NCBI GenBank assembly: GCA_903938815.1
Contig: CAJAES010000014.1
Coordinates: 62,001 to 126,000, forward strand
From: an uncultured beta proteobacterium
GTDB lineage: Bacteria > Pseudomonadota > Gammaproteobacteria > Burkholderiales > Burkholderiaceae_C
Direction of reading: 5' to 3'
Length of the DNA stretch: 64,000 nucleotides
Shown: positions 1 to 9,473 of the stretch, piece after piece
Position numbering within the stretch: the stretch's first letter is position 1
Layout of the letters: the number at the start of each line of letters is the position of its first letter
Notes under the pieces: generated by a model
Seen by the model: only the letters and a program-made list of their open reading frames with translations
The model's database searches: none
What the model was told of the DNA's origin: nothing
Translations under genes and position numbers: made by a program

Positions 1-1975
1 CGGGCGCATCGAAGACACCCGAGAGGGCGTAAGCAGAACCCGTGGTCGTGTTCGGACCCGCTGCGACACCCGACACATGCCCGACCGTGTAGCTGGCCGG
101 AGACGTGGACAGGTTGCGCACCGTGATGGTCTGAAGGTACGAACCGCTGGCGCTTTCGCCGGTGGAGATCTGGCTCGGCGACACCGATGCCGTCGTGGTG
201 ACGGAACCGACGATGTCCATCATGCCCGCGCCCTGGCGGAACACGTGATCCAGCAGACCCAGTGCGGCATTGCCCGACCAGTTCTTGGGGTCGGCCACGT
301 TCTGCAGGAGGCCGGTCATGGCGCTCGCGCTCGTCGTGGGCTTGGCTTCCAGGATCAGCGCGACGCCGCCCGCAACGTGCGGTGCCGACATCGATGTGCC
401 CGACAGCGTGGCCGTGCCGCCCAGCTCCAGCGGGTAGCTGGAGAAGATGGCGCCGCCCGGTGCGCCGATGTTCGGCTTCAGGGTCAGGTCGGCGGCGAGG
501 CCGAACGAGCTGAAACCGGAGATCAGGCCGCCGGTGCCGAACGGGTAGCTGACATAGGCACTGCCCCAGTTCAGCGTGGTCGTGCCGCCGGCGATGGCAG
601 CGTCCAGCGCCGCGCCCTGGGCCGCGGTGATGCCCACCACCGGGATGGTGATGGCGGGCGAGCCGGTCACGGTGGCACCCAGGGCGCCGGACGTGTTGTT
701 GTACAGCACGACGGCACCGGCGCCGGCGTTCATCGCGTTGCTGGCCTTGATGAAGAAGCTGCAGGTGCCGCGACGGATCAGCACCGCCTGGCCCGTGAAG
801 GTTCCTGCGGCGATGGGTGCGCAGGCGTCGTCAGCCGTTGTCGTGGTGCCGGTCTTGGCCATCGTCAGGCTTCCGGACACGGGCGGCAGAGGCGCGCCCG
901 TGGCGGCGTTGTAGCCGTAGGGCGTGCTGCCGACCGTGAAGGAACGCTGCGCGTTGTCGTACGAGGCGACACCGATGACGTTCTTGCCCGTGCCCGGGGC
1001 GCCCGCGGCGAACAGCGCGTCGGGCGAGGAACCGCCCGGGCCGTTGTTGCCGATGGAAGCCACCATGACGACACCCTTGGACACGAGGCGGCTGCTGGCC
1101 TGTGCGGTGGGGTATTGCGGCCACTGGCGCGCGGCGCCCAGGCTCTGGTTGATGACCTGCATGCCGTCGGCGTAGGCGCGCTCGAGCGCCTCGACGATGA
1201 CGTCCGAGGACGAGGAGCCGGCGCAGCCGAACACACGGTAGGCGCCGAAGGAGACCTTGGGTGCGACACCCTTCAGGCCGCCGCCGTTCGCACCGACGAT
1301 GCCCGCCACGTGGGTGCCGTGGCCGCCGCAGTCGTCCGGGTTCGCGTCGGGAACCGGAATCAGTGCGGCACCCGTGCCGCCAGCGTTGTAGGCATCGCCC
1401 ACGAGGTCATAGCCTGCGATCACGCGCTCGGACGGGAATGCGGTCGTGCCGGCGGTTCCGGAACCGCCGAAGGCCGGGTGGTCGATGTCGATGCCGGTGT
1501 CGATGATGCCGACCTTGACGCCCTTGCCGGACAGGCCCAGGGTGTTCTGCGCCACATCGGCGCCGGTGAGCCCCAGCGCGGAAGCCAGGTCAGGCGCCGA
1601 CTCCGACGCCGTGGTGACGGGGCGCTGGACGAGCTCGACCGGGTACATGGCCTTCACGCCCTTCAGGCGGGCCAGCTTCAGGCGGTTGACCGCGTCGACC
1701 TCGACGGAGAAGCCGTTGAACAGCACGTCGAAGGAGCGGCGCTCCGTGAACTTCACGCCGGCCTGGGCCGCGGCCTTGCGGAAGGCGGCCTTGTCGGACA
1801 GCACCGCGTCGCGCGTGCGGCCGTCGGCCACCGGCGCACCGGACAGCTCCACGAACCACAGACGACCACCTTCAGCGGCAGTCGCCGGGACGGACATCGA
1901 CGGCGTTGCCGCGTGTGCGCCCAGGGACAGCGTTGCCGCGACCGCCAGCATCACGGCTGCACGGGTTCGATTCAT
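1..1975 (-). CDS. Secreted S8 (subtilisin-like) serine protease with PA domain, 3' end outside window
   Basis: Reading leftward from the ATG at 1975 the frame stays open to the window edge (658 codons, no stop), so the C-terminus is missing. The protein starts with a signal peptide ending near AHA (residue 22). An inhibitor-I9-like propeptide follows (about residues 38-115). The peptidase S8 core has Asp159 in IIDTGID, His219 in GHGTHVAG and Ser528 in GTSMSAPHV. A protease-associated (PA) insert lies between His and Ser (about residues 370-480). After the catalytic Ser an Fn3-like region begins (TITVRNLSTSPASYTVGH). This is the architecture of Vpr/C5a-peptidase-like extracellular proteases. 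It probably degrades or processes extracellular protein; the substrate is unknown. Whether the missing end carries a sorting signal such as PEP-CTERM cannot be seen. Confidence 0.93.
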   Translation of the reverse strand, partial: MNRTRAAVMLAVAATLSLGAHAATPSMSVPATAAEGGRLWFVELSGAPVADGRTRDAVLSDKAAFRKAAAQAGVKFTERRSFDVLFNGFSVEVDAVNRLKLARLKGVKAMYPVELVQRPVTTASESAPDLASALGLTGADVAQNTLGLSGKGVKVGIIDTGIDIDHPAFGGSGTAGTTAFPSERVIAGYDLVGDAYNAGGTGAALIPVPDANPDDCGGHGTHVAGIVGANGGGLKGVAPKVSFGAYRVFGCAGSSSSDVIVEALERAYADGMQVINQSLGAARQWPQYPTAQASSRLVSKGVVMVASIGNNGPGGSSPDALFAAGAPGTGKNVIGVASYDNAQRSFTVGSTPYGYNAATGAPLPPVSGSLTMAKTGTTTTADDACAPIAAGTFTGQAVLIRRGTCSFFIKASNAMNAGAGAVVLYNNTSGALGATVTGSPAITIPVVGITAAQGAALDAAIAGGTTTLNWGSAYVSYPFGTGGLISGFSSFGLAADLTLKPNIGAPGGAIFSSYPLELGGTATLSGTSMSAPHVAGGVALILEAKPTTSASAMTGLLQNVADPKNWSGNAALGLLDHVFRQGAGMMDIVGSVTTTASVSPSQISTGESASGSYLQTITVRNLSTSPASYTVGHVSGVAAGPNTTTGSAYALSGVFDAP

Positions 1976-2143
1976 GCCAGACCTCCAATTGGTATCGGTG
2001 AATGCAGCGCTCCGGTTGGTCGGCGCGCTGCCATTGGATTGACTCTGTAGACACAGGGGATCACCCTTTGCAAGAGCTGAAATGATGTTGCCCGCCGGGG
2101 TTCCCCCTCGTTCGAGGAGTAACCCTGAACGGGCCGGTTCCGC

Positions 2144-2181
2144 CATGCACGGAGCATGCCGAACCCCCCATTCAAGGGGGG
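2144..2181. repeat. Two adjacent inverted repeats between protease and argJ
   Basis: CATGC-ACGGA-GCATG (2144-2158) is followed by CCCCCC-ATTCAA-GGGGGG (about 2164-2181). They lie in the divergent promoter region of the leftward protease and rightward argJ. No T-tract follows, so a terminator is unlikely. An operator or cruciform is possible. Confidence 0.4.
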
Positions 2182-2197
2182 TGTGAAGGCGCGGTGC

Positions 2198-2203
2198 CAC
2201 AAT
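2198..2203 (+). promoter_or_regulatory. Candidate -10 element for argJ
   Basis: CACAAT lies 36 nt before the chosen argJ ATG, giving a predicted leader of about 30 nt. There is no convincing -35, so this is a weak prediction. Confidence 0.25.
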
Positions 2204-2239
2204 GCTTCCAACCCCTGTCCAACGCCTGAATCGACAACC

Positions 2240-3478
2240 ATGCCCGTGAATCTCGCGCCCCTCGACGCATCGACCCTGCAGCCCGTCGCGGGCCTGCGCA
2301 TCGGCACCGCCATGGCTGGCGTGCGCAAGGCCGGGCGGCGCGATCTCGTCGTCTTCGCGCTCGATGAAGGTGCACAGGTCGCCGGGGTGTTCACGCGCAA
2401 CCGCTTCTGCGCCGCGCCGGTGCAGGTGTGCCAGGCACACCTGGCCGGCACGGGCGGCCAGGGCGGCATCCGGGCCCTGGTGGTCAACACCGGCAATGCG
2501 AATGCAGGCACGGGCGCACCGGGCCTGGAGGCAGCGCGCCGCACCTGCGCCGCGATGGCGGCCATCGCCGGTTGCCGCCCCGACCAGGTGCTGCCGTTTT
2601 CCACCGGCGTCATCATGGAGCCGCTGCCCGTCGACCGCATCGAGGCCGCGCTGCCGCAGGCCTGGGCAGACCTCCAGGGCGCGCACTGGGCCGACGCCGC
2701 CACCGGCATCATGACCACCGACACCCTGCCCAAGGCGACGTCGCGCCAGGTGAGCATCGACGGGCACACGGTCACCGTGACCGGCATCTCCAAGGGCGCC
2801 GGCATGATCCGGCCCAACATGGCCACCATGCTGGGCTTCATGGCCACCGACGCGGTCGTCGCGCCCGGCCTGCTCCAGGAACTGGTGCGCACGGCAGCCG
2901 ACCGCAGCTTCAACCGCATCACGATCGACGGCGACACCTCCACGAACGATTCCTTCGTCCTGATGGCCACCGGCCGCGCCGGCCATGCGCCCATCACCTC
3001 GCTCGATTCGCCGGCGGGCCGCTTGCTGTGCGAGGCCGTGTTTTCGGCGGCCGAGCAGCTCGCACAGGCCATCGTGCGCGACGGCGAAGGCGCCACCAAG
3101 TTCATCACCGTGCAGATCGACGGCGGCCGCACGTCCGACGAGTGCCGGCAGGTGGCCTACGCGATCGCGCACTCGCCGCTCGTGAAGACGGCGTTCTTCG
3201 CGAGCGACCCCAACCTCGGCCGCATCCTCGCCGCCGTGGGCTACGCGGGCATCGAAGACCTCGACCAGGGGCTGATCGATCTCTTCCTGGACGATGTGCA
3301 CGTGGCCCGCGCGGGCGGCCGCCACCCCGGCTACCAGGAGCAGGACGGGCAGCGCGTGATGAAGCAGGCCGAGATCAAGGTGCGCGTGTGCCTGCATCGC
3401 GGGGAGGCCTCGGCCACCGTCTGGACCTGCGATCTGTCGCACGATTACGTCAGCATCAACGCCGACTACCGTAGTTGA
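2240..3478 (+). CDS. argJ: Bifunctional glutamate N-acetyltransferase / amino-acid acetyltransferase (ornithine acetyltransferase)
   Basis: ArgJ transfers the acetyl group from N-acetylornithine to glutamate, and often also uses acetyl-CoA, running the cyclic arginine pathway in the cytoplasm. The 412-residue product has the family hallmark [19 protein letters not shown]. Thr196 in the ATML segment is the expected autoproteolytic nucleophile that splits the precursor into alpha and beta chains. Other signatures are [11 protein letters not shown] near residue 83 and the C-terminal [13 protein letters not shown]. The frame is open upstream to 2156, but the ATG at 2240 gives the usual N-terminus (MPVNLAPLD) and length. 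It stands alone here, with a divergent protease upstream and an MFS exporter downstream. Confidence 0.96.
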   Translation: MPVNLAPLDASTLQPVAGLRIGTAMAGVRKAGRRDLVVFALDEGAQVAGVFTRNRFCAAPVQVCQAHLAGTGGQGGIRALVVNTGNANAGTGAPGLEAARRTCAAMAAIAGCRPDQVLPFSTGVIMEPLPVDRIEAALPQAWADLQGAHWADAATGIMTTDTLPKATSRQVSIDGHTVTVTGISKGAGMIRPNMATMLGFMATDAVVAPGLLQELVRTAADRSFNRITIDGDTSTNDSFVLMATGRAGHAPITSLDSPAGRLLCEAVFSAAEQLAQAIVRDGEGATKFITVQIDGGRTSDECRQVAYAIAHSPLVKTAFFASDPNLGRILAAVGYAGIEDLDQGLIDLFLDDVHVARAGGRHPGYQEQDGQRVMKQAEIKVRVCLHRGEASATVWTCDLSHDYVSINADYRS

Positions 3479-3533
3479 GTGGATGACGGGCCCTGCGGGG
3501 CTTGCGCGCCTTCGATACCTCCTGATAACATTT

Positions 3534-3553
3534 CCTTTATCGAAAGATAAAGG
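3534..3553. promoter_or_regulatory. Perfect 8-bp inverted repeat with GAAA loop upstream of MFS gene
   Basis: CCTTTATC-GAAA-GATAAAGG is exactly self-complementary with a GNRA-type loop. It sits in an AT-rich patch about 180 nt before the MFS start. It could be a repressor operator (TTATC-N4-GATAA) or an RNA hairpin. No poly-T follows. Confidence 0.45.
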
Positions 3554-3563
3554 TGCTCCGGCC

Positions 3564-3662
3564 GTGAACCACGCCACCGCGATCCGTTGTCACGCCGATG
3601 CCGGCGTCGCTGCGGCATCTCGCGGGCCGTGGGTGGCCGGGGCGGCCCTGCGCAAGACCTGA
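3564..3662 (+). CDS. Possible 32-aa leader peptide before the MFS exporter
   Basis: A GTG-initiated reading frame of 32 codons (begins VNHATAIRCHADAG, ends GAALRKT) starts 10 nt after the palindrome and stops 70 nt before the MFS ATG. No strong ribosome binding site is visible and no family is recognised. Position between a palindrome and a transporter start is the only support. Confidence 0.2.
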   Translation: MNHATAIRCHADAGVAAASRGPWVAGAALRKT

Positions 3663-3732
3663 CGTTCTTCCCAGACTGGCCTCCGCCGACCCCCGAGCCT
3701 CAGCCGGCTCCCCTGGAGACGAGACAAGAAGA

Positions 3733-5073
3733 ATGAATCCGATCACGCTCTGGCAGGCACTGCGAATACGCTTTTCCCTGCGCCCTGACGATCTCCTGCG
3801 CGATGCCGTGTATCGCCGCCTGTGGACGTCCATCCTGATCAGCTCCTTCGGCGGCCAGGTCACGATGCTCGCCCTGCCGCTCACCGCGGCGGTGCTGTTG
3901 CACGCGACGCCGACCCAGATGGGGCTGCTGATGGCGATGGAGACGCTGCCGTTCGCGCTGCTGTCGCTGCCGGCGGGCGTGTGGCTGGACCGCGTCCGCA
4001 AGCTGCCCGTCTATGTGGTGGGCGAATCCCTGCTGGCGGTGGCCGTGGCCAGCGTGCCGCTGGCCTGGTGGATGGGCTGGCTCACGATGAGCTGGATGTA
4101 CGTGGTGGGGCTCGTCATCGGCTGTGTCCACACCGTGGCCGGCAGTGCGGCGCAGATCGTGCTGACGCAGGTGGTGGCGCGCGATCGCCTGGTGGAGGCG
4201 CACGCCAAGAACGCGCTGGCCAGTTCAGGCTCCGAGGTCGCGGGCCCCGGTGTGGCTGGCGTGCTGATCAAGCTCGTCGGTGCGCCGGTGGCCTTGCTGG
4301 TGGATGCCGCCGCACTGCTGTTGTCGGCCGCCATCCTGCGCGGCATTCACGTCCAGGAGCGGCGCGAGACGGCCACGCAGCGGCACTTCTGGCAAGACCT
4401 GCGCACGGGCATGCGTTTCGTCTCCAGCCAGCGCCTGCTGGTGGCATTGGCGGTGCTTGTAGGGCTGTGGCAACTGGCGCACCACAGCGCGATGGTGGTG
4501 CAGATCCTCTTCGCGACTCGCCGCCTGGGCTTGTCGGAGCAGGGCGTGGGCCTGTGCTATGTGGGGCTGGGCGTGGGCACGGTGCTGGCCAGCGTGCTGG
4601 GCCACCGCATCAGCGCGCGCCTGGGGCCTGGGCCTAGCCTGACGGCGGGCATGGCCATCTGCTCGGCGGGCTGGCTGTTGCTGGCGGTGGCGCCGGCCTC
4701 GGCATGGGGCGTGGCGGCATTCGCCGTGATGCTCGTGCTCTTCGGCTTCGGCGCGGTGCTGGTTTTCATCAACTTCCTGTCCCTGAGACAGGCCGTCACC
4801 CCTGCGCCCTTGCTGGGCCGCATGACGGCGACGATGCGCTGGATGACGGTGCTGCCCGCCGGGCCAGGCGCCCTTCTGGGCGGCTGGCTGGGGGAACACG
4901 TTAGCCTGAGGGCTTCACTGGCATTCGCCGGCTTCGCCGCCTTGCTGGCGGTGCTGTTGGCGATGCGGCTGAACATCATCCGCGACCTGAAGCACCTGCC
5001 CGAGGCCGAGGACGCCAGCGATTGGGTCGGCGCCGAGGCCGCGGTGCGGCCTGTCCCGGCGCAGACGACCTGA
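3733..5073 (+). CDS. MFS transporter, DHA3/EntS-like exporter
   Basis: This 446-residue inner-membrane protein has about 12 predicted transmembrane segments. Segment 1 is preceded by YRRLWTSILISSFGGQVTMLA, typical of the DHA3 (macrolide/enterobactin exporter) branch. A conserved LPAGVWLDRVRKLPVYV stretch is the MFS motif-A loop after segment 2, and the sequence of the second half repeats the fold. It probably uses the proton gradient to expel a small molecule; the substrate is not predictable. I chose the ATG at 3733 because the first hydrophobic segment and family N-terminus follow it; the frame itself is open from 3598. An upstream palindrome and small ORF may regulate it. Its stop codon lies inside a hairpin shared with the convergent PEP-CTERM gene. 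Confidence 0.85.
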   Translation: MNPITLWQALRIRFSLRPDDLLRDAVYRRLWTSILISSFGGQVTMLALPLTAAVLLHATPTQMGLLMAMETLPFALLSLPAGVWLDRVRKLPVYVVGESLLAVAVASVPLAWWMGWLTMSWMYVVGLVIGCVHTVAGSAAQIVLTQVVARDRLVEAHAKNALASSGSEVAGPGVAGVLIKLVGAPVALLVDAAALLLSAAILRGIHVQERRETATQRHFWQDLRTGMRFVSSQRLLVALAVLVGLWQLAHHSAMVVQILFATRRLGLSEQGVGLCYVGLGVGTVLASVLGHRISARLGPGPSLTAGMAICSAGWLLLAVAPASAWGVAAFAVMLVLFGFGAVLVFINFLSLRQAVTPAPLLGRMTATMRWMTVLPAGPGALLGGWLGEHVSLRASLAFAGFAALLAVLLAMRLNIIRDLKHLPEAEDASDWVGAEAAVRPVPAQTT

Positions 5074-5088
5074 CGCGTTCTCGTCAGG
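5069..5088. terminator. Shared hairpin over two convergent stop codons
   Basis: CCTGACG (5069-5075), loop cgttct, CGTCAGG (5082-5088). The arms contain the TGA of the rightward MFS gene (5071-5073) and the TGA of the leftward PEP-CTERM gene (5086-5084). It has no T-run, so if it terminates transcription it is a weak, bidirectional signal. Confidence 0.4.
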
Positions 5089-5716
5089 CCTTGCGTGCCT
5101 GGCGGCGGCGGGCGGCGCCGGCAGCCAGCAGGCCGCCGAGCACCAGGGCGATGCTGCCCGGCTCCGGCACGGCCAGCGACACGTTGTCGAGCGAGCCGCC
5201 GTAGGAATCGCTCGTGCCAGCGGCGCGGAACTCCAGCGAGTCATTGCCGCCGGTGCCCAGGACCGAGAAGTTGTAGCGCAGCCAGTTGTGCTTGTTGGCG
5301 GAGACGCCGGTGATCAGGCCCAGTTCCACGCCGTTCCAGAAGACCGAGATGTTGTTGGTGTCAGAGGCCATGCCGCCGGTGCCCGGGCGCGCAGCGAAGT
5401 AGAAGCTCAGGTCGTACATGGCGCCGGCGATCGTGCTCAGGGACTGCATCGCGACGCTGTTGCGCGTGGTGTCGAGTTCGACGAAGTTGTTGCCGTCCTG
5501 GGCGGTGCCCGAAACGTTGTGGCGCACTTCGATGCCGTTGGCGTTGCTGGTCCAGCCCGGCAAGGACAGGAAGTTCTGCCAGGTGCCGCTCGCGATGCCC
5601 TGGATGCCAGCTTGCGCGCTGGTGTCTTCGAAGCTGCCGTTGATGAGCAGGTTCACCGGGCCAGCGGAAGCCAGCAGGGGCAGGGAAAGAACAGCGGAGA
5701 GGAGGAGTTTGCGCAT
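5084..5716 (-). CDS. PEP-CTERM sorting-domain protein (DUF642-like)
   Basis: This 210-residue secreted protein has a signal peptide (MRKLLLSAVLSLPLLASAG). The LLINGSFEDT opening is typical of DUF642/choice-of-anchor beta-sandwich domains. The C-terminus is a complete PEP-CTERM signal: VPEPGS, a hydrophobic helix (IALVLGGLLAAGA), then a basic RRRQARKA tail. Such tails are recognised by exosortases, here presumably XrtB encoded at 21.6 kb. The ATG at 5716 is chosen because the signal peptide begins there; an in-frame ATG at 5758 would add 14 unlikely residues. It is convergent with the MFS gene, 10 nt apart stop-to-stop. No sigma-54 promoter is recognisable upstream. Confidence 0.92.
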   Translation of the reverse strand: MRKLLLSAVLSLPLLASAGPVNLLINGSFEDTSAQAGIQGIASGTWQNFLSLPGWTSNANGIEVRHNVSGTAQDGNNFVELDTTRNSVAMQSLSTIAGAMYDLSFYFAARPGTGGMASDTNNISVFWNGVELGLITGVSANKHNWLRYNFSVLGTGGNDSLEFRAAGTSDSYGGSLDNVSLAVPEPGSIALVLGGLLAAGAARRRQARKA

Positions 5717-5825
5717 GACGACTTCGGTTTGATTCCGGTCATGAACGACCGTGACCAAATGTTGCCAGCATCGTCGGCGCTTTGGACCCCCGCAGGTGGA
5801 TGGTCGGATCGCCCGAAATCCGGTT

Positions 5826-6595
5826 TCAGTCCAGAACCGTGCTTTCGTGCGCGGAAAAGCGATCGACAGCGTCGGTGATCAGGCCGTCGATGCCCAGGGC
5901 CGCCAGGCGCCGGGCCTCGGCCGGGTCGTTCACGGTGTAGCAAAGCGCCCGCAGGCCGGCGCCGTGCAGGCGGCCGATCAGCGTTTCGTCCATCAGCCGG
6001 TAGTTCGTGACCACCGCCACGCACCCGAGCGTCTGGGCCATCTCGAACCAGCCCGGCCAGAGCGTGTCGACGAGCAGCGCGCGCGGCAGTGAGGGCGCGG
6101 TCTGCTGCGCGCCCAGCAGCGCCTCGGGGCGAAAGGACGTCAGCAGCAGGGGTGAAGACGACTCGTGCCAGAGCGCCAGGCAGGCCTGGGCCACGGCAAC
6201 CCCGGTGGTGTGCTCGGTGCCGGGCGTGGGCTTGATCTCGAGGTCGAGCGCGAAGCCGTTGCGCTGCACGTAGCGCGCCACCGCCTGCAATGTCGGCATG
6301 GCCTCGCCGGCGTAGGCCCGGGAATGCCAAGCGCCCGCGTCCAGCCGGGACAGGTCATGCCAGGCCTGCTGGCCGGCCACACCCTGGCCGTTGGTGGTGC
6401 GCTCCAGTTCGGCGTCGTGCAGCAGGAAGGGCACGCCGTCGGCGCTGAGCTTCACGTCGCACTCGAACGCGCGGTAGCCGTGCGCAGCACCCAGCCTGAA
6501 GGCCGCGAGCGTGTTCTCGGGCGCCAGCTTGCCGGCGCCGCGATGGGCTATCCACAGCGGCAGCGGCCAGTCTGCCGCATTCATGCCTGCCGCGT

Positions 6596-6599
<4 letters not shown>
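5826..6599 (-). CDS. ugpQ: Glycerophosphodiester phosphodiesterase UgpQ
   Basis: UgpQ hydrolyses glycerophosphodiesters to sn-glycerol-3-phosphate and an alcohol in the cytoplasm. The 257-residue protein carries the GDPD signature [18 protein letters not shown] near the N-terminus. [18 protein letters not shown] follows and supplies metal-binding acidic residues and the second His. Later motifs are LDLEIKP and the C-terminal [13 protein letters not shown]. Its ATG (6599) overlaps the ugpC stop as ATGA, showing translational coupling. A second in-frame ATG at 6584 is possible. It is the last gene of the ugpBAECQ operon. Confidence 0.94.
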
Positions 6600-7657
<1,058 letters not shown>

Positions 7658-7662
7658 GTTCT

Positions 7663-8520
7663 CTATTTCTCGGTGTCTACCAGGCCCTTGACGAACCAAC
7701 GCTGCATCAGCAGCACCACCAGCGCGGGCGGCAGCATGGCCAGCATCGCGGTGGCCATCACCGCGTTCCATTCGGTTGCGGCGTCGCCGCCGGAGATCAT
7801 CCGCTTGATGCCCATCACCACCGGGTACATGTCCTCGCTGGTGGTGATCAGCAGCGGCCACAGGTACTGGTTCCAGCCGTAGATGAACTGGATGACGAAG
7901 ATCGCGGCGATGGAGGTGCTGGACAGCGGCAGCAGCACGTCCTTGAAGAAGCGCAGTGGCCCGGCGCCATCGATGCGCGCGGCTTCCACGAGTTCGTCGG
8001 GCACCGTCAGGAAGAACTGGCGGAACAGGAAGGTGGCCGTGGCGCTGGCGATCAGCGGCACGGTGAGCCCGGCATAGCTGTTGAGCATGCCGAGGTCGGA
8101 GATGACCTTGTAGGTGGGCAGGATGCGCACCTCCACCGGCAGCATCAGCGTGATGAAGATCATCCAGAACACGAAGGTGCGGCCCGGGAACCGGAAGTAC
8201 ACCACCGCGAAGGCCGACAGCAGCGAGATCACGATCTTGCCGAACGCGATCACGAGCGCCGTGATCAGGCTCACCAGCATCATCGGCGCCACCGGGGCGA
8301 TGGTGCTGCCGTACTCCGTCTGCCCGCCGAAGAGCGCCAGCTTGTAGCTCTGCACGATGTTGTCGCCCGGCAGCAGCGACATCGGCACGTTCTGCACGAT
8401 CTGCTCGGCCGTCTGCGTGGACGCGATGAAGGTGATGTAGACCGGAAAGGCGACGATGAGCACGCCGAGCACCAGCACGAGGTGCGACAGCGTCGTCGCG
8501 ATGGGGCGGTTCTCGACCAT
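7663..8520 (-). CDS. ugpE: sn-Glycerol-3-phosphate ABC transporter permease UgpE
   Basis: This 285-residue inner-membrane permease has six predicted transmembrane helices. The binding-protein-dependent transport (EAA) loop reads [23 protein letters not shown], which docks the ATPase UgpC. It pairs with UgpA to form the channel. Start ATG 8520 shares one base with the ugpA stop (TGATG), so the two permeases are translationally coupled. Confidence 0.95.
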   Translation of the reverse strand: MVENRPIATTLSHLVLVLGVLIVAFPVYITFIASTQTAEQIVQNVPMSLLPGDNIVQSYKLALFGGQTEYGSTIAPVAPMMLVSLITALVIAFGKIVISLLSAFAVVYFRFPGRTFVFWMIFITLMLPVEVRILPTYKVISDLGMLNSYAGLTVPLIASATATFLFRQFFLTVPDELVEAARIDGAGPLRFFKDVLLPLSSTSIAAIFVIQFIYGWNQYLWPLLITTSEDMYPVVMGIKRMISGGDAATEWNAVMATAMLAMLPPALVVLLMQRWFVKGLVDTEK

Positions 8521-9407
8521 CAGTAGTTCACCCTGCGTTCGACATACCGGAATTGAATGACCGTCAAGGCCACGACGATCACCATCAGCACCACCGACTG
8601 CGCCGCCGAGCCGCCCAGGTCCATGGCCTTGAAGCCGTCGAAGTAGACCTTGTAGACCAGGATGGCGGTGTCCTTGCCCGGGCCGCCCGAGGTGGCGGCG
8701 TCGACGATGGCGAAGGTGTCGAAGAACGCGTAGACGATGTTGATGACGAGCAGGAAGAAGGTGGTGGGCGTGAGCAGCGGGAACTGCACCGTCCAGAAGC
8801 GGCGCCACGGGCCGGCTCCGTCGATGGCCGCAGCCTCGATCAGGCTCTTGGGGATGGACTGCAGGCCCGCCAGGAAGAACAGGAAGTTGTAGGACACCTG
8901 CTTCCAGACGGCGGCCATCACGATGAGGATCATCGCGTCGGTGCCGTCGAGCAGATGGTTCCAGTCGATGCCCATCGCGCGCAGCCAGAAGCTGACGACG
9001 CCGATCGACGGCGCGAACATGAAGAGCCACAGCACGCCGGCCACCACCGGTGCCACGGCGTAGGGCCAGATCAGCAGGGTGCGATACACGCCCGACGCCT
9101 TCACCACGCGGTCGGCCATCACGGCCAGCGCCAGGGACACCGTCAGGCCGATGCCCGCCACGAGCAGCGAGAACACCGCCGTGGTCTTGAACGATTCGAG
9201 GTAGGTCTCGTCGGCGAACAGCGCCTTGAAGTTCTCGAGGCCCACGTACTCGCTGCTGGTGCCGAAGGCATCCTCGCGCAGCACGCTCTGGAACAGCGCC
9301 TGGCCGGCCGGCCAGAAGAAGAACACGGTGACGATGATCAGCTGCGGGGCGACCAGCACCCACGGCAACCACCAGCTCTTGAAGCGAACGCGTTTTTCGG
9401 CAGCCAT
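8520..9407 (-). CDS. ugpA: sn-Glycerol-3-phosphate ABC transporter permease UgpA
   Basis: Second permease of the importer, 295 residues and six predicted helices. Its EAA loop is [23 protein letters not shown]. The N-terminal [21 protein letters not shown] helix and the [21 protein letters not shown] stretch near the C-terminus are typical of UgpA. The ATG at 9407 (MAAEKRVRF) is preferred over the in-frame ATG at 9437, because the latter would put the upstream hairpin close to the start. Separated from ugpB by a strong stem-loop. Confidence 0.95.
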   Translation of the reverse strand: MAAEKRVRFKSWWLPWVLVAPQLIIVTVFFFWPAGQALFQSVLREDAFGTSSEYVGLENFKALFADETYLESFKTTAVFSLLVAGIGLTVSLALAVMADRVVKASGVYRTLLIWPYAVAPVVAGVLWLFMFAPSIGVVSFWLRAMGIDWNHLLDGTDAMILIVMAAVWKQVSYNFLFFLAGLQSIPKSLIEAAAIDGAGPWRRFWTVQFPLLTPTTFFLLVINIVYAFFDTFAIVDAATSGGPGKDTAILVYKVYFDGFKAMDLGGSAAQSVVLMVIVVALTVIQFRYVERRVNY

Positions 9408-9429
9408 CGGGAAGTGATTGTGCAAACAA

Positions 9430-9457
9430 AACGGCAAGGCCCGCAGGCCTTGCCGTT
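9430..9457 (-). terminator. 12-bp perfect stem-loop between ugpB and ugpA
   Basis: AACGGCAAGGCC-CGCA-GGCCTTGCCGTT forms a perfect 12-bp stem with a 4-nt loop. On the leftward transcript it is followed by a T-rich run (TTGTTTG). It lies right after the binding-protein gene. It may partly terminate transcription or protect ugpB mRNA, giving more UgpB than membrane components. Confidence 0.7.
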
Positions 9458-9473
9458 CAGGGGGTGCGGGCGA

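Noticed and set aside
77..2050. Long rightward ORF opposite the protease gene
   Set aside because: Rich in Arg/His/Gly with no motif; the leftward frame has a complete S8 catalytic triad and a signal peptide. It is a high-GC shadow.
5717..5825. Sigma-54 (-24/-12) promoter before the PEP-CTERM gene
   Set aside because: TGGCAACATTTGGT is present on the leftward strand, but the GG and GC dinucleotides are not 10 nt apart as required.
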